Made by a program: the position numbers and the translations under genes. From Candidatus Methanoliparum thermophilum (lineage in GTDB: Archaea > Halobacteriota > Methanoliparia > Methanoliparales > Methanoliparaceae), in assembly GCA_004212075.1 (NCBI GenBank), contig RXIF01000006.1, forward strand, positions 172,358 through 236,357: a stretch of 64,000 nt of DNA, read 5' to 3'. Positions 42,741 to 52,298 of the stretch are shown piece after piece. Each line of letters starts with the position of its first letter. Positions within the stretch are counted from its first letter, which is position 1. The notes under the pieces were generated by a model. It had not been told where the DNA came from. It did no database searches and saw only the letters and a program-made list of their open reading frames with translations.

Positions 42741-43028
42741 ATGCCAAAAACAAAAGGATTTAGAAAGAAGACCAGAAGTAAATTAAGAAGAAAGCTAAGA
42801 GAAAGAGGATTGTCTCCTCTAACTCGCGCTCTACAAGAGTTTGAGGAAGGTGATATCGTATATATAAAGATTGATTCTAGCGTCCATAAAGGAATGCCAT
42901 ATCCGAGATATCACGGTGCAAATGGAGTAATAAAGCAGAAAAGAGGAAGGGCATACCTTGTAGAGATAAAAGATGGAGGAAAGAAGAAGATACTGATATC
43001 TCGACCTCAACATCTGGTTAAAATATAG
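42741..43028 (+). CDS. rpl21e: Large-subunit ribosomal protein eL21
   Basis: A 95-residue basic protein: KTKGFRKKTRSKLRRKLRER at the start, then YIKIDSSVHKGMPYPRYHG and GVIKQKRGRAYLVEI, the hallmark of eL21. GAGGTAG precedes the ATG. A TATA-like TTTTTATATGATATC at about 42675-42690 begins the rpl21e-rpoF-DUF655-ksgA operon, an order conserved in many euryarchaea. Confidence 0.95.
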   Translation: MPKTKGFRKKTRSKLRRKLRERGLSPLTRALQEFEEGDIVYIKIDSSVHKGMPYPRYHGANGVIKQKRGRAYLVEIKDGGKKKILISRPQHLVKI

Positions 43029-43038
43029 GGGCGATCAA

Positions 43039-43386
43039 TTGGTTAAGGTAAAAAAGATAATTGAGGAAGAATTTATATCAAATGCAGATGCTAAAGAGCT
43101 ATTAGATAAGTTTTTAGATGTTAGCGAAGATAACAAGATGTTTTACGAGCAGAGACGGGCAGTATATCATATCACTAAGTTTAATAAATTGAGCGCGGAT
43201 GAAGCAAGAAGATTAATTGAGGAGTTGCTCTCTTTAGATAAAATAAATAAGACTATAGCGATTATTATTGCCAATATTCTTCCCTCTACAAGAGGAGAAC
43301 TGAGGTCTATATATGCGAAAGAGAGATACAATCTATCTGATAAAGAATTTGATGAGATATTAGATATTGTTGCAAGATACAGATAG
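43039..43386 (+). CDS. rpoF: RNA polymerase subunit F (Rpb4-like)
   Basis: A 115-residue Rpb4 homologue that pairs with subunit E on the polymerase stalk. It shows KKIIEEEFISNADAKELLDK and KFNKLSADEARRLIEELLSL, and the HRDC-like end ILPSTRGELRSIYAKERYNL. Start is TTG 43039, ten bases after the rpl21e stop, with no ATG nearby that keeps the conserved start. It is the usual neighbour of rpl21e and DUF655. Confidence 0.9.
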   Translation: MVKVKKIIEEEFISNADAKELLDKFLDVSEDNKMFYEQRRAVYHITKFNKLSADEARRLIEELLSLDKINKTIAIIIANILPSTRGELRSIYAKERYNLSDKEFDEILDIVARYR

Positions 43387-43414
43387 CCATACAACTGTTC
43401 AAAGGGAGATATAT

Positions 43415-44032
43415 ATGCAGGATTATGAAAAAGAGGATGCAAAAGATGAATATGTTCGTGTCTTAGATTATCTCCCTTATGGACATCCTAATGATAATAG
43501 ACCTGTTTATCAAAAAAGACCTATAATACAGGCTATTGGAGAAGAACACCTCTCTCTCTTAGAGGTCGTGCCAAAAAAAGGTAAAAAAGCAGATCCGTAT
43601 GATCGATTATATATAGGTCGGGGGATGAGAGATGTAGTGGATTACGTGAAGAGGCGTATATCTTACGAGGATCTGACCAATGCTGCGAAGATGGAGCTAT
43701 TAAATGTGATTGAAGAGATAGTAAAAGATAACGAAAAAAGATTTGTCGAATTTTTTAATAAATCAGGCTCTATAACTTCCCGATTTCATCATCTGGAGAT
43801 TATACCAGGAATTGGTAAAAAATTAATGTGGAAGATTATAGAAGAGAGAAACAAATCGCCTTTTACCAGTTTCAAGGATATAGAAGAGAGAGTAATTACG
43901 TTGTATCATCCTGAAAGATTAATAGCAAGACGGATTGAAGAAGAGATCAAAGAAGATAACATAAAATATAGAACGTTTGTAAGACCTTTTATAAAGCGTG
44001 CCGAATTTAAAAAAAATAGATATGATAGATAA
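43415..44032 (+). CDS. DUF655 family RNA-binding-like protein
   Basis: About 205 residues, conserved across archaea. The N-terminal half has EYVRVLDYLPYGHPNDNRPV and QAIGEEHLSLLEVVPKKG, OB-fold-like. The C-terminal half has helix-hairpin-helix motifs, HHLEIIPGIGKKLMWKIIEE and FTSFKDIEERV, pointing to nucleic acid binding. The frame is open further upstream to 43367, but ATG 43415 follows GGAGATATAT and avoids overlap with rpoF. It overlaps ksgA by 11 bases. The function is not established. Confidence 0.85.
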   Translation: MQDYEKEDAKDEYVRVLDYLPYGHPNDNRPVYQKRPIIQAIGEEHLSLLEVVPKKGKKADPYDRLYIGRGMRDVVDYVKRRISYEDLTNAAKMELLNVIEEIVKDNEKRFVEFFNKSGSITSRFHHLEIIPGIGKKLMWKIIEERNKSPFTSFKDIEERVITLYHPERLIARRIEEEIKEDNIKYRTFVRPFIKRAEFKKNRYDR

Positions 44033-44852
44033 AAGACGATACGTAAAGAACGGTCAATATTTTTTAGTTGATAATCGCATTTTAAATAGAATTATAGATT
44101 ATGCCGATCTAAAACAAACAGAAACGGTTATTGAGATTGGTGCAGGATCTGGAAACCTGACGGAGCTCTTAATAAAGAATAGCAAAAAGGTCTATGCGAT
44201 AGAAAAGGATAGATCCCTTTTTAAAATATTAGAAGATAGATGTTCATCCTTTCCTTCGGATAAATATGAACTGATCTGTGGTGATGCGTTATTACTTGAT
44301 TTTCCAAAGTTTGATAAGGTTGTATCTAATATACCATATTTCATATCATCGAAAATCTCATTTAAACTGCTGGAATATGATTTTCTATCTGGTATTTTAA
44401 TGTACCAATTGGAGTTTGCACGACGATTGGTGGGAAAGATTGGAAGTAAGGATTATGGACGATTAACGATAACATTTTCTTACAGGGCCGATACCGAATT
44501 TTTAGAAAAAGTTCCAAAAAGTGCATTTTATCCTCGCCCAAAAGTAGATTCCGCTCTTGTTAGGATTATTCCTAAAAAACGTAGTAAAGAGAAATATAAT
44601 GATTTAGAACAGTTTTTCTTCAAATTTTTAACAGCAGTCTTCACACAGAGAAGGAAAAAACTTAAAAATGCAATGATGAATTCCGCCCATATAGTCGGAG
44701 AGCAATATAAAAAAGAGATAGATACTATATTCTACTTATTAGATGAGAGATTTGGTGATCTTATGGAGTTGAGACCTTATGAGATCTCGTTTAATAGATT
44801 ATACGAACTTTCAACCGCCATTTATTCTATCTTGGGCTATGAAAAGAGTTAA
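44022..44852 (+). CDS. ksgA: 16S rRNA dimethyladenosine transferase KsgA/Dim1
   Basis: About 276 residues; dimethylates two adjacent adenines near the 3' end of 16S rRNA late in small-subunit assembly. AdoMet motif TVIEIGAGSGNLTELL, catalytic motif VSNIPYFISSK, and YQLEFARRLVGKIGSKDYGR followed by FYPRPKVDSALVRI are all typical. ATG 44022 lies inside the end of DUF655 and gives the conserved start (RRYVKNGQYFL). Last gene of the ribosomal-type operon. Confidence 0.93.
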   Translation: MIDKRRYVKNGQYFLVDNRILNRIIDYADLKQTETVIEIGAGSGNLTELLIKNSKKVYAIEKDRSLFKILEDRCSSFPSDKYELICGDALLLDFPKFDKVVSNIPYFISSKISFKLLEYDFLSGILMYQLEFARRLVGKIGSKDYGRLTITFSYRADTEFLEKVPKSAFYPRPKVDSALVRIIPKKRSKEKYNDLEQFFFKFLTAVFTQRRKKLKNAMMNSAHIVGEQYKKEIDTIFYLLDERFGDLMELRPYEISFNRLYELSTAIYSILGYEKS

Positions 44853-44968
44853 AAATAAAATTAAATATAAAGAAGTTAGAAAAACTTAATACTCAATAAA
44901 AATTGAGAGAAAAAAGATGCTGTAGATATAAATTGCAATAAACTTTGTAATGAAGGTTTTTCGATGCT

Positions 44969-45931
44969 TTATAAAAATCTTTCAATAAACTCTTTAGCAT
45001 GATACGATATTATAATATCCGCACCTGCTCTTTTTATCGATGATAAGATCTCTTCCATAACCCGGTCTTGGTCAAGAGAGGATAACTTTAGCATAGCATA
45101 CTCTCCACTAACGTTGTATGCTGCTAGTGGGAAATTGAACATCTTCTTTGCACGATATATTATATCTAGATAAGATAAAGCCGGTTTAACCATAACGATA
45201 TCTGCACCCTCTTTTATATCTAGATAAATCTCTCTCATCGCCTCATCTGAATTTTTGTAATCCATCTGATAGGTAGATCTATCTCCAAAACTCGGGCTTG
45301 AGTCGGCTGCATCTCTAAACGGGCTGTAAAAACCTGAGTTATACTTTGCAGAATATGCCATTATTGCAACATCGGTGTATCCTTCATCGTCCAGTCTTTT
45401 TCTTACAAATCGAACCGTTCCGTCCATCATACCTGATGGTGCAACGATATCTATACCGCTTTCTGCATAACTCTCTGCTATCTTTCCAATAACATCGAGC
45501 GTCTTATCGTTATCTATATAATTCTCCTCTGTCAAGATGCCACAATGTCCGTGCGATGTATATTCACAAAGACATACATCTCCAATAACTATAATATCCG
45601 TTATCTCTTTTTTGATTGCTTTGATAGCTCTTTGAACCACACCATTTTTATTATATGCCTCACTTCCAACCATATTCTTTTTAGATGGAATTCCAAAAAG
45701 TATTACCGATCTTATTCCAATCTCTCGTAAACTCGTGACCTCTTCTACTATCTCTTTGAGAGGGAATCTGTACTGGCCTGGTATAGAGGCAATCTCTTTT
45801 CTCTTTTTTATATTTTCATCTATAAATAAAGGATACACAAAATCGTCTTTTTTTAATTGTGTCTCTTGTATTATCTTAAATCGTCTCAACCGTCTCATCC
45901 TATATGCAGGAAACTCTGGAGAACAATACAT
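44969..45931 (-). CDS. hemB: Porphobilinogen synthase (delta-aminolevulinate dehydratase)
   Basis: About 320 residues; condenses two 5-aminolevulinate molecules to porphobilinogen for siroheme, F430, cobalamin and heme. The zinc-type cysteine cluster DVCLCEYTSHGHCG (about residues 114-127) and both Schiff-base lysines, in MAYSAKYNSGFYSPFRDA and DIVMVKPALSYLD, are intact. ATG 45931 is preferred to 45952 because it starts at the conserved FPAYRMRRLR region and does not overlap hemA, which ends at 45939. Confidence 0.94.
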   Translation of the reverse strand: MYCSPEFPAYRMRRLRRFKIIQETQLKKDDFVYPLFIDENIKKRKEIASIPGQYRFPLKEIVEEVTSLREIGIRSVILFGIPSKKNMVGSEAYNKNGVVQRAIKAIKKEITDIIVIGDVCLCEYTSHGHCGILTEENYIDNDKTLDVIGKIAESYAESGIDIVAPSGMMDGTVRFVRKRLDDEGYTDVAIMAYSAKYNSGFYSPFRDAADSSPSFGDRSTYQMDYKNSDEAMREIYLDIKEGADIVMVKPALSYLDIIYRAKKMFNFPLAAYNVSGEYAMLKLSSLDQDRVMEEILSSIKRAGADIIISYHAKEFIERFL

Positions 45932-45938
45932 CTTTATT

Positions 45939-47132
45939 TCAAACCTCTGCAAATACTTTTATTAAGTCTATATCCCCATCTTTTGATATCTGTCTCATTT
46001 TCTCTGTAAATTTTGCCAAAATTTTATTTTTTATAGCTCTTGTCATATCGTTCAATATCTTCTCTATATCCCCGTTAGAATTTATCATCTTTAATGCTGT
46101 ATTCATCTCTTTTATACGTATCTTTTCAGCATCAATGTATATCTTTTCTATTATATCGTTTATCTCTCTCTCTTTGAACTCTTCATACAATCTATCGATC
46201 TCTTCTTCTATGATCGTCTCTACTTTTTTAATCTCTTCTTCTCTCTTTTTTAAATTAGTTTTACAAACATTACGTAAGGAATCAATATTATAGAGTCTTA
46301 CATTTGGAAGAGATGCAATCCTCTCATCTACATTGCGTGGATTTGATATATCTATCAATAACAAAGGTTTTTTTCTTTTATTTATTATACTGGCAATCGT
46401 ATCATAATCTAAAATTATATGAGGCGCAGACGTGGCAGTGATTACGAGATCCGAATCGATGATATACTTCTCCTTTTTCTCAAATTTTACTGCAATCCCT
46501 TTAACTTCTTCTGCTAATAATTGTGCATGTTTAAAGGTCCTATTGGCTATAAAGATGATGTTGCTTCTCGATCCGATTAAAGATTTTGCTACCGATGTTG
46601 CAGTCTCACCTGCGCCTATTACCAGCATTTTCTTATTATCCAGATCTCCCAATATATTCTCAGCTAGTTTAACAGCAACGCTTCCGATAGAAACAGATCC
46701 TTTGTTAATTTTGCTCTCAGTTCTTGCTCTTTTACCTGCTTTGATAGCTCTTTCAAAGATCAATTTCAATCTTTCTGTTAGGTGGTTTTTCGCCATTGAA
46801 AGCAGATATGCATTCTTAACTTGTCCTAATATTTGGTTTTCTCCCAAAACAATGGAATCCAATCCGCAAGTAAGACGCATCAGATGTTCTATAACATCAT
46901 TTCCCTCCATTAGCTCATATTTATCTATATCTCTAAAGTCTGCATAATCTTTTAAAATAGAAGATGGGTCATCATGATCTAAATAAATCTCGAACCTATG
47001 GCATGTCTGTAATATTATAAAACCGTCCGCATTTGCAAAATCATCGAATGCTTTATCGATCTCCTTATAAAGCAATGGCTCGATATCTTTTATCTCTGCG
47101 ATCTTATGTGATACCGATAAAAGAGCAATCAT
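45939..47132 (-). CDS. hemA: Glutamyl-tRNA reductase
   Basis: A 397-residue HemA, the first enzyme of the C5 tetrapyrrole pathway, reducing glutamyl-tRNA to glutamate-1-semialdehyde. The catalytic Cys is in LQTCHRFEIYL, followed by LDSIVLGENQILGQVKNAY and the NADPH motif MLVIGAGETATSV. It is followed directly by hemB and preceded by the siroheme-type dehydrogenase gene, an order common in methanogens. hemL is not in the window. Confidence 0.94.
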   Translation of the reverse strand: MIALLSVSHKIAEIKDIEPLLYKEIDKAFDDFANADGFIILQTCHRFEIYLDHDDPSSILKDYADFRDIDKYELMEGNDVIEHLMRLTCGLDSIVLGENQILGQVKNAYLLSMAKNHLTERLKLIFERAIKAGKRARTESKINKGSVSIGSVAVKLAENILGDLDNKKMLVIGAGETATSVAKSLIGSRSNIIFIANRTFKHAQLLAEEVKGIAVKFEKKEKYIIDSDLVITATSAPHIILDYDTIASIINKRKKPLLLIDISNPRNVDERIASLPNVRLYNIDSLRNVCKTNLKKREEEIKKVETIIEEEIDRLYEEFKEREINDIIEKIYIDAEKIRIKEMNTALKMINSNGDIEKILNDMTRAIKNKILAKFTEKMRQISKDGDIDLIKVFAEV

Positions 47133-47139
47133 TATAAAG

Positions 47140-47757
47140 TCACTCCTCTATGTATTTAAACGCGATCTTTATCATATCGTCTTTATTCGACAGATTCCAT
47201 AAATCTTTATTCGCTAATATATTTGTCAATATTTTCTCTCTTTTATCCTGATCTTTCACATGATCTATTAAAATTTTACGAATATAAGATAAGGCCTCTA
47301 CCATCATGTTAAATCTCTCATCGAGCATCTCTCTTATTTTTAATTTTAAGTACCGAGAGAATGCCGGGCTAAGACCGAGCGTTGATATTGCAATCACGAT
47401 ATTATCTTTACGTACAATCGATGGTAAAAAAACATCTCCAGATTTATAATTAACTAATATACCCATTTTTATTGCTTTATTTGTTATATCTTCATTTATT
47501 TGTTCATTATCAGTCACAGGAACAACCATAAATGCTTTTTCAAGCAGATCCAAAAATCCCTGGGTAAGGTCTCTCTTTATAAATCTAATCTTACCTGTCT
47601 TTGCCAATTCTTCAAAATCTTTCAAAAAAGAATTACTGGCTACTACTATCTTAGTACATCCCTCTTCGATAAATTTTTTAGATTTTCTATAGCCGACTCT
47701 TCCCGCACCAAAGATTACAATTTGTTTATCTTCCAAATTTACAAACAAGGGCATCAT
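47140..47757 (-). CDS. Precorrin-2 dehydrogenase, Met8/CysG-N-terminal type
   Basis: A 205-residue protein that oxidises precorrin-2 to sirohydrochlorin with NAD and may insert iron to give siroheme. A Rossmann start VIFGAGRVGYRKSKKFIEEG and the segment VNYKSGDVFLPSIVRKDNIV with ISTLGLSPAFSRYLKLKIRE match CysG/Met8 proteins. No uroporphyrinogen methyltransferase is fused. Stop is seven bases before the hemA ATG, so it heads the cysG-like, hemA, hemB operon. Confidence 0.87.
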   Translation of the reverse strand: MMPLFVNLEDKQIVIFGAGRVGYRKSKKFIEEGCTKIVVASNSFLKDFEELAKTGKIRFIKRDLTQGFLDLLEKAFMVVPVTDNEQINEDITNKAIKMGILVNYKSGDVFLPSIVRKDNIVIAISTLGLSPAFSRYLKLKIREMLDERFNMMVEALSYIRKILIDHVKDQDKREKILTNILANKDLWNLSNKDDMIKIAFKYIEE

Positions 47758-47987
47758 TTTAGCAATATATTTTGTTATTCTTATAAATAATAATCCTATT
47801 TAAAATTTTATAAGATAGTATATATATGCTCTATCGAACAATTTAATAGATCTACTTCATACTCCTTCACCACGACCATCCATTGGACTCTTAATACTTA
47901 AAACGCAATTTCTTATTTTTTCATAATTTTTATGCAAAGTTCTTAAATAGTTTTTTAAAGAGGGGTGCTTTAGTAACGTCAGCAAAA

Positions 47988-49379
47988 ATGAGGGTGGTAA
48001 AAATTAGAAGAGGAACATCTGCCATTTATGCACTCGTGTTGTTGAGCATGATACTGGCACTGGTACCATGTGCAATGGCAGGAGATCCAACAGGGGCAAG
48101 GACGCTTAAAGAGAATCCAGAAGCGCCAGTAAACTACATCTGGATTTTAGTCTGCGGGTTCTTGGTGATGTTCATGCAGGCGGGATTTGCAATGGTTGAA
48201 ACTGGATTTTGCAGGGCAAAGAATGCAACAAATCTGATGGCAAAGAACTTAATGGATCTTGTCATCGGCTCTCTCTGCTTCATGGCAGTAGGATTTGCTA
48301 TTATGATGGGTGCTGACATGGCTGGACTAATCGGGACGACTGGCTGGTTTCTCTATGGTGAATATGATGTGAGCAGGTATCTAACGTTCTTCTGGCAGCT
48401 TGTATTCTGTGCGACGGCAGCGTCGATTGTAAGTGGAGCAGTTGCAGAGCGATTAAAAATCCCTGCGTATCTCATTTGTAGCGCAGTCGTGAGTCTGCTT
48501 ATCTATCCTATCTTTGGTCACTGGGTCTGGGGAGGGGGATGGCTCTCCACATTACCATTTGGCATGGGGCATCTTGACTTCGCAGGCTCAGGTGTAGTGC
48601 ACACAGTAGGAGGGATGGTGGGTTTAGCTGGAACGATTGTCTTGGGTCCGAGGTTTGGTAAGTTTGTGAATGGTAAACCAAGAGCTATTCCAGGGCACAG
48701 TATCACTTTAGCTGCTTTAGGGGTGTTTATTCTCTGGTTTGGCTGGTTAGGTTTCAATTGTGGCAGCACTTTCTCCGCAGATCAGCTTAGGATTGCAGTG
48801 ATTGCAGTGAATACTACTTTATCAGCTGCTGCTGGAGCATTTGCTTCACTAATGGTAATATTCCTGAAGACACGTAAGTGGGATGTTGGCATAGCATTGA
48901 ACGGTGTCTTAGCAGGACTTGTAGCAATAACTGCTCCATGTGCATGGGTAGAGGCTTGGGCAGCAGTGGTAATAGGTCTTGTCGCAGGAGTATTGGTAGT
49001 AGCGAGCGTTTATTTCTTAGAGTCAAGGGGTGTGGACGACCCAGTAGGTGCGGTTTCTGTGCATGGGACAAACGGTCTATGGGGCTTAATAAGCGTTGGC
49101 TTATTTGCTGATGGCACCTATGGTTACTATACTACGGGGGGCGCTCATGCAATAGGACTTTTATATGGAGGTGGTGCGGGGCAATTGATTGCACAAGTCA
49201 TTGGTGCTTGTACTGTTGTTTTATGGGCGTTTGGCCTCGGTTATCTTCTCTTCAAGGCAATGGACGCCGCTTTTGGCATAAGAGTCTCGCCAGAGGAAGA
49301 ACTACAAGGATTAGACATCTCTGAGCACGGTACACCTGCATACCCAGATTTCTACATCAAGAATGGTGGAGGTGGGTAG
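47988..49379 (+). CDS. amt: Ammonium transporter Amt
   Basis: A 463-residue Amt/Mep/Rh protein with a signal-like first helix and eleven membrane helices. The twin histidines of the pore lie in GSGVVHTVGG and VSVHGTNGLWG. AMVETGFCRAKNATNLMAKN and DPVGAVSVHG are family signatures. It is followed after two bases by glnK, the PII protein that blocks Amt when nitrogen is sufficient. This nitrogen block looks somewhat richer in GC than its neighbours. Confidence 0.95.
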   Translation: MRVVKIRRGTSAIYALVLLSMILALVPCAMAGDPTGARTLKENPEAPVNYIWILVCGFLVMFMQAGFAMVETGFCRAKNATNLMAKNLMDLVIGSLCFMAVGFAIMMGADMAGLIGTTGWFLYGEYDVSRYLTFFWQLVFCATAASIVSGAVAERLKIPAYLICSAVVSLLIYPIFGHWVWGGGWLSTLPFGMGHLDFAGSGVVHTVGGMVGLAGTIVLGPRFGKFVNGKPRAIPGHSITLAALGVFILWFGWLGFNCGSTFSADQLRIAVIAVNTTLSAAAGAFASLMVIFLKTRKWDVGIALNGVLAGLVAITAPCAWVEAWAAVVIGLVAGVLVVASVYFLESRGVDDPVGAVSVHGTNGLWGLISVGLFADGTYGYYTTGGAHAIGLLYGGGAGQLIAQVIGACTVVLWAFGLGYLLFKAMDAAFGIRVSPEEELQGLDISEHGTPAYPDFYIKNGGGG

Positions 49380-49381
49380 AG

Positions 49382-49720
49382 ATGAAAAAAATAGAGGCTA
49401 TCGTTCGAGTAGAGAAGTTGGACGAAATAAGAGAAGCTTTGAAAGAAATAGGTTATCCAGGGATGACGATCACACGTGTTGAGGGGCATGGTCAGCAAAA
49501 GGGCTTAATAGAGCAGTTCCGTGGTAGGGAATTCAAGGTGGAGCTAATTCCAAAGATAAAGATAGAGGTAGTTGCAAGCGATGTAGATGCCGATAAGATC
49601 ATTAAAGCTATAACTGAGAGTGCATATACGGGCAATATCGGCGATGGTAAGATATTTGTGCTGCCAGTCGAAAAGGCAATACGAATTAGAACAGGGGAGA
49701 TGGGTGACGCAGCTTTGTGA
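49382..49720 (+). CDS. glnK: Nitrogen regulatory protein PII (GlnK)
   Basis: A 112-residue PII trimer subunit. It senses 2-oxoglutarate, ATP and ADP, and controls Amt and probably GlnA. The T-loop region reads QFRGREFKVELIPKIKIEVV; the B-loop is YTGNIGDGKIFVLPVEKAIRIRTGE. The Tyr that is uridylylated in enterobacteria is Phe here (REFKV), so control should be by ligand binding only. It is linked to amt as in most archaea and bacteria. Confidence 0.94.
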   Translation: MKKIEAIVRVEKLDEIREALKEIGYPGMTITRVEGHGQQKGLIEQFRGREFKVELIPKIKIEVVASDVDADKIIKAITESAYTGNIGDGKIFVLPVEKAIRIRTGEMGDAAL

Positions 49721-49852
49721 GCAGACCACGTACGAGCATGAATTGTATATAATCTTATCTTTTGAATATAAATTTATATAAAAAGCCATATTAGCTTAGC
49801 GATTTAAATCATGTAGGACAAATAGATAGTTGAAGTTAGGAGGGATAAAAAC

Positions 49853-51196
49853 ATGGAAAAAAAAGCAAATGCAAAAACGAGGGAAGAGGTATTAGAAGCG
49901 GTGGAAAAGAACGATGTGAAGTTCATCAGGCTCTGGTTCACCGATATCTTGGGACAGTTGAAGAGTTTTGCAATAACTCCAAGAGAGTTAGAAGGCGCCT
50001 TTGAAGAGGGCATGGGCTTTGATGGATCTTCAATAAAAGGATTTGCAAGGATAGACGAGAGTGATATGCTTGCGAAACCAGATCCTGCTACATTTCAGAT
50101 TCTGCCGTGGCGACCAAAGGAGAACACGGTTGCACGGATGTTCTGCGATATCTTAAAGCCTGATGGCAGTTCATACGAGGGCGACCCGCGATACATCTTG
50201 AAGAGGAATCTGGAGAAGTTGAAAAACGAGCATGGCTATACGTTTTATGTTGGTCCTGAGCTGGAGTATTTCTATTTGAAGAACAGTAAGAACCCTGAAG
50301 TGCTGGATGAAGGTGGCTACTTCGACCTGACAACACTGGATGCAGGAGGCGATTTGCGAAGGGATACGATTCTTACCTTAGAGGCAATGGGGATAGAGGT
50401 TGAGTATAGTCATCATGAGGTTGCACCTTCACAGCATGAGATAGACCTTCGTTATAGAGATGCACTTACGATGGCAGACCAGGTAATGACATATCGAATT
50501 GTGGTAAAGGAGATAGCACAGCACTATGGCTTTTATGCCACATTCATGCCAAAACCCATCTTCGGGGTGAATGGCTCGGGGATGCATACCCATCAGTCGT
50601 TATTCCTCGGCGATCGAAATGCATTCTTCGATCCAAATGACGAACATCATCTCTCCGAGGTGGGTAAGAGATATATCGCAGGATTGCTCAGACACGCACC
50701 CGAGATCACCGCGGTTACGAACCAATGGGTAAACTCGTATAAACGGCTCGTCCCGGGATACGAAGCACCTGTGTATATCACATGGGCTCGCAGGAATAGG
50801 TCAACGCTGGTAAGAGTGCCGATGTACAAGCCAGGGAAAGAGAAAGCGACAAGGGTAGAATTCCGCAGTCCGGACCCAGCATGCAATCCTTACCTGGCAT
50901 TCTCTGTGATGCTTGCTGCTGGAATGGCGGGGATAAAGGACAAGTATGAGTTGCCACCACCGACGGAAAAAGATGTTTATCACTTGAGTGAAGAAGAGAA
51001 AAAGAAAGAGGGAATAAAATCGCTACCCGGTAGCTTGATCGAAGCCCTTGCACTGACAGAAAAAAGCAGTTTAGTTAAGGAAGCTTTAGGAGAACACATA
51101 TTCTGGAATTTCATTATTTCTAAGAAGGTAGAATGGGATAGATACCGTGCGAACGTAACGGAATGGGAGTTAAAGGAGTATTTGTCGGTGTTATAA
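49853..51196 (+). CDS. glnA: Glutamine synthetase, type I
   Basis: A 447-residue GSI, assimilating ammonia into glutamine. FTDILGQLKSFAITPRELE and the FDGSSIKGF loop start the protein. GPELEYFYLK, HHEVAPSQHEIDLRY, GSGMHTHQSLF and RVEFRSPDPACNPYLAFS provide metal, glutamate and ATP sites. The short C-terminal part lacks the long insertion and adenylylation loop of the beta type, so it is GSI-alpha. GGAGGGATAAAAAC precedes ATG 49853. It sits between glnK and the glutamate synthase genes. Confidence 0.95.
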   Translation: MEKKANAKTREEVLEAVEKNDVKFIRLWFTDILGQLKSFAITPRELEGAFEEGMGFDGSSIKGFARIDESDMLAKPDPATFQILPWRPKENTVARMFCDILKPDGSSYEGDPRYILKRNLEKLKNEHGYTFYVGPELEYFYLKNSKNPEVLDEGGYFDLTTLDAGGDLRRDTILTLEAMGIEVEYSHHEVAPSQHEIDLRYRDALTMADQVMTYRIVVKEIAQHYGFYATFMPKPIFGVNGSGMHTHQSLFLGDRNAFFDPNDEHHLSEVGKRYIAGLLRHAPEITAVTNQWVNSYKRLVPGYEAPVYITWARRNRSTLVRVPMYKPGKEKATRVEFRSPDPACNPYLAFSVMLAAGMAGIKDKYELPPPTEKDVYHLSEEEKKKEGIKSLPGSLIEALALTEKSSLVKEALGEHIFWNFIISKKVEWDRYRANVTEWELKEYLSVL

Positions 51197-51198
51197 GG

Positions 51199-52284
51199 AT
51201 GGGAAGGAAGATTATTTGCTGCAAAGAAGAAGTTTGCATCGGGTGCAGACTTTGTGAAATTTGGTGCACAGTAGAGCATTCTAAATCGAAGGACATAATA
51301 AAAGCATTCCTTTATGAGAAAGAACGGGCAATCTCTAGGGTGCAAGTGGAAGAAAGAGGACCTGTTTCTTTTGCTTTACAATGTAAGCATTGCAATGAGC
51401 CCGATTGTGTTTATGCTTGCATTAGTGGTGCTCTTCACAAGGAAAATGGCATCATAAAGCTTGATGCTTCTAAATGTGTTGGTTGCTGGAGTTGTGTGAT
51501 GGCTTGCCCTTATGGTGCAATAATACGAGATGAAGTTCGTGGGAACTCTGCGGGTGGAATTGGCGCAGTAGAAGCGATTAGAGATGTTGATAAAAAAGGA
51601 AAAATTATTATGGTCTCTGATGAAGAATATCACGCCTATTCAAGGGCACTTATCCCATATTATCTCTCTGAAAAGACTTCATTCGCTGATATTTTTATAA
51701 AACCATCAGATTTTTACCAGAGCAAAGATATTGTACTGATTTTAGGGAAAAGGGTAATAGATGTAGATGTTGAAAAAAAAAGAGTGATAATTTTAGACGA
51801 CGAAGATGTAATAGGCTATGAGAAAATTCTGATAGCTACCGGCAGTAAACCCATCATTCCTAAATTTGTGGGAGTTGAAGATACCGAGTTTTTTGCTTTT
51901 ACTACTCTAAATGATGCTTTAATTATAAAAGACGAGATAGAAACAGGGAAATACAAGAAGGCTGTTGTTCTTGGTGGTGGTTTAATAGGCTTAATGGCAT
52001 CAGAGGCTTTGAAAAAGAAAGGTTTGGACGTAACAGTTGTAGATCTTGCGGATAGGGTGCTGGCACCTGTTTTAGATAAAATAGGGTCTTGCATTGTGGA
52101 GAACCATTTAGAGGAAAATAACATTCATATAATAACAAAGCACACAATAGACAAGGTTTTAGGTGAAGGTAGCGTTATTTTGGACGGTGGCACTGAGCTT
52201 CCCTGCGAGATGCTTATTTTGGCTATAGGCGTTAAACCGAGATTAGAGCTTGTTCAGGGGAAGGTAAAAGTAAACCGAGGATAG
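51199..52284 (+). CDS. Fe-S/FAD-NAD(P)-dependent oxidoreductase, N-terminal part of a split gene
   Basis: About 361 residues. First a ferredoxin region with clusters CIGCRLCEIWC, CKHCNEPDCVYAC and CVGCWSCVMACPYGA; then a pyridine-nucleotide/FAD oxidoreductase domain with ILIATGSKPIIP and the NAD(P) motif VVLGGGLIGLMASEALKKKG. It ends prematurely at TAG 52282-52284; the rest of the domain follows in another frame. It begins two bases after glnA and should feed electrons to the split glutamate synthase downstream, in place of the bacterial GltD. A longer start within glnA was rejected. Confidence 0.82.
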   Translation: MGRKIICCKEEVCIGCRLCEIWCTVEHSKSKDIIKAFLYEKERAISRVQVEERGPVSFALQCKHCNEPDCVYACISGALHKENGIIKLDASKCVGCWSCVMACPYGAIIRDEVRGNSAGGIGAVEAIRDVDKKGKIIMVSDEEYHAYSRALIPYYLSEKTSFADIFIKPSDFYQSKDIVLILGKRVIDVDVEKKRVIILDDEDVIGYEKILIATGSKPIIPKFVGVEDTEFFAFTTLNDALIIKDEIETGKYKKAVVLGGGLIGLMASEALKKKGLDVTVVDLADRVLAPVLDKIGSCIVENHLEENNIHIITKHTIDKVLGEGSVILDGGTELPCEMLILAIGVKPRLELVQGKVKVNRG

Positions 52285-52298
52285 TTGTAGATAGATGA

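Noticed and set aside
46432..46947. 171-residue plus-strand frame
   Set aside because: Antisense shadow of hemA.
52296..52298. TGA read as selenocysteine
   Set aside because: It is accompanied by a frameshift 15 bases earlier, and the position in homologous FAD motifs is not a redox residue; no SECIS-like stem was noticed.
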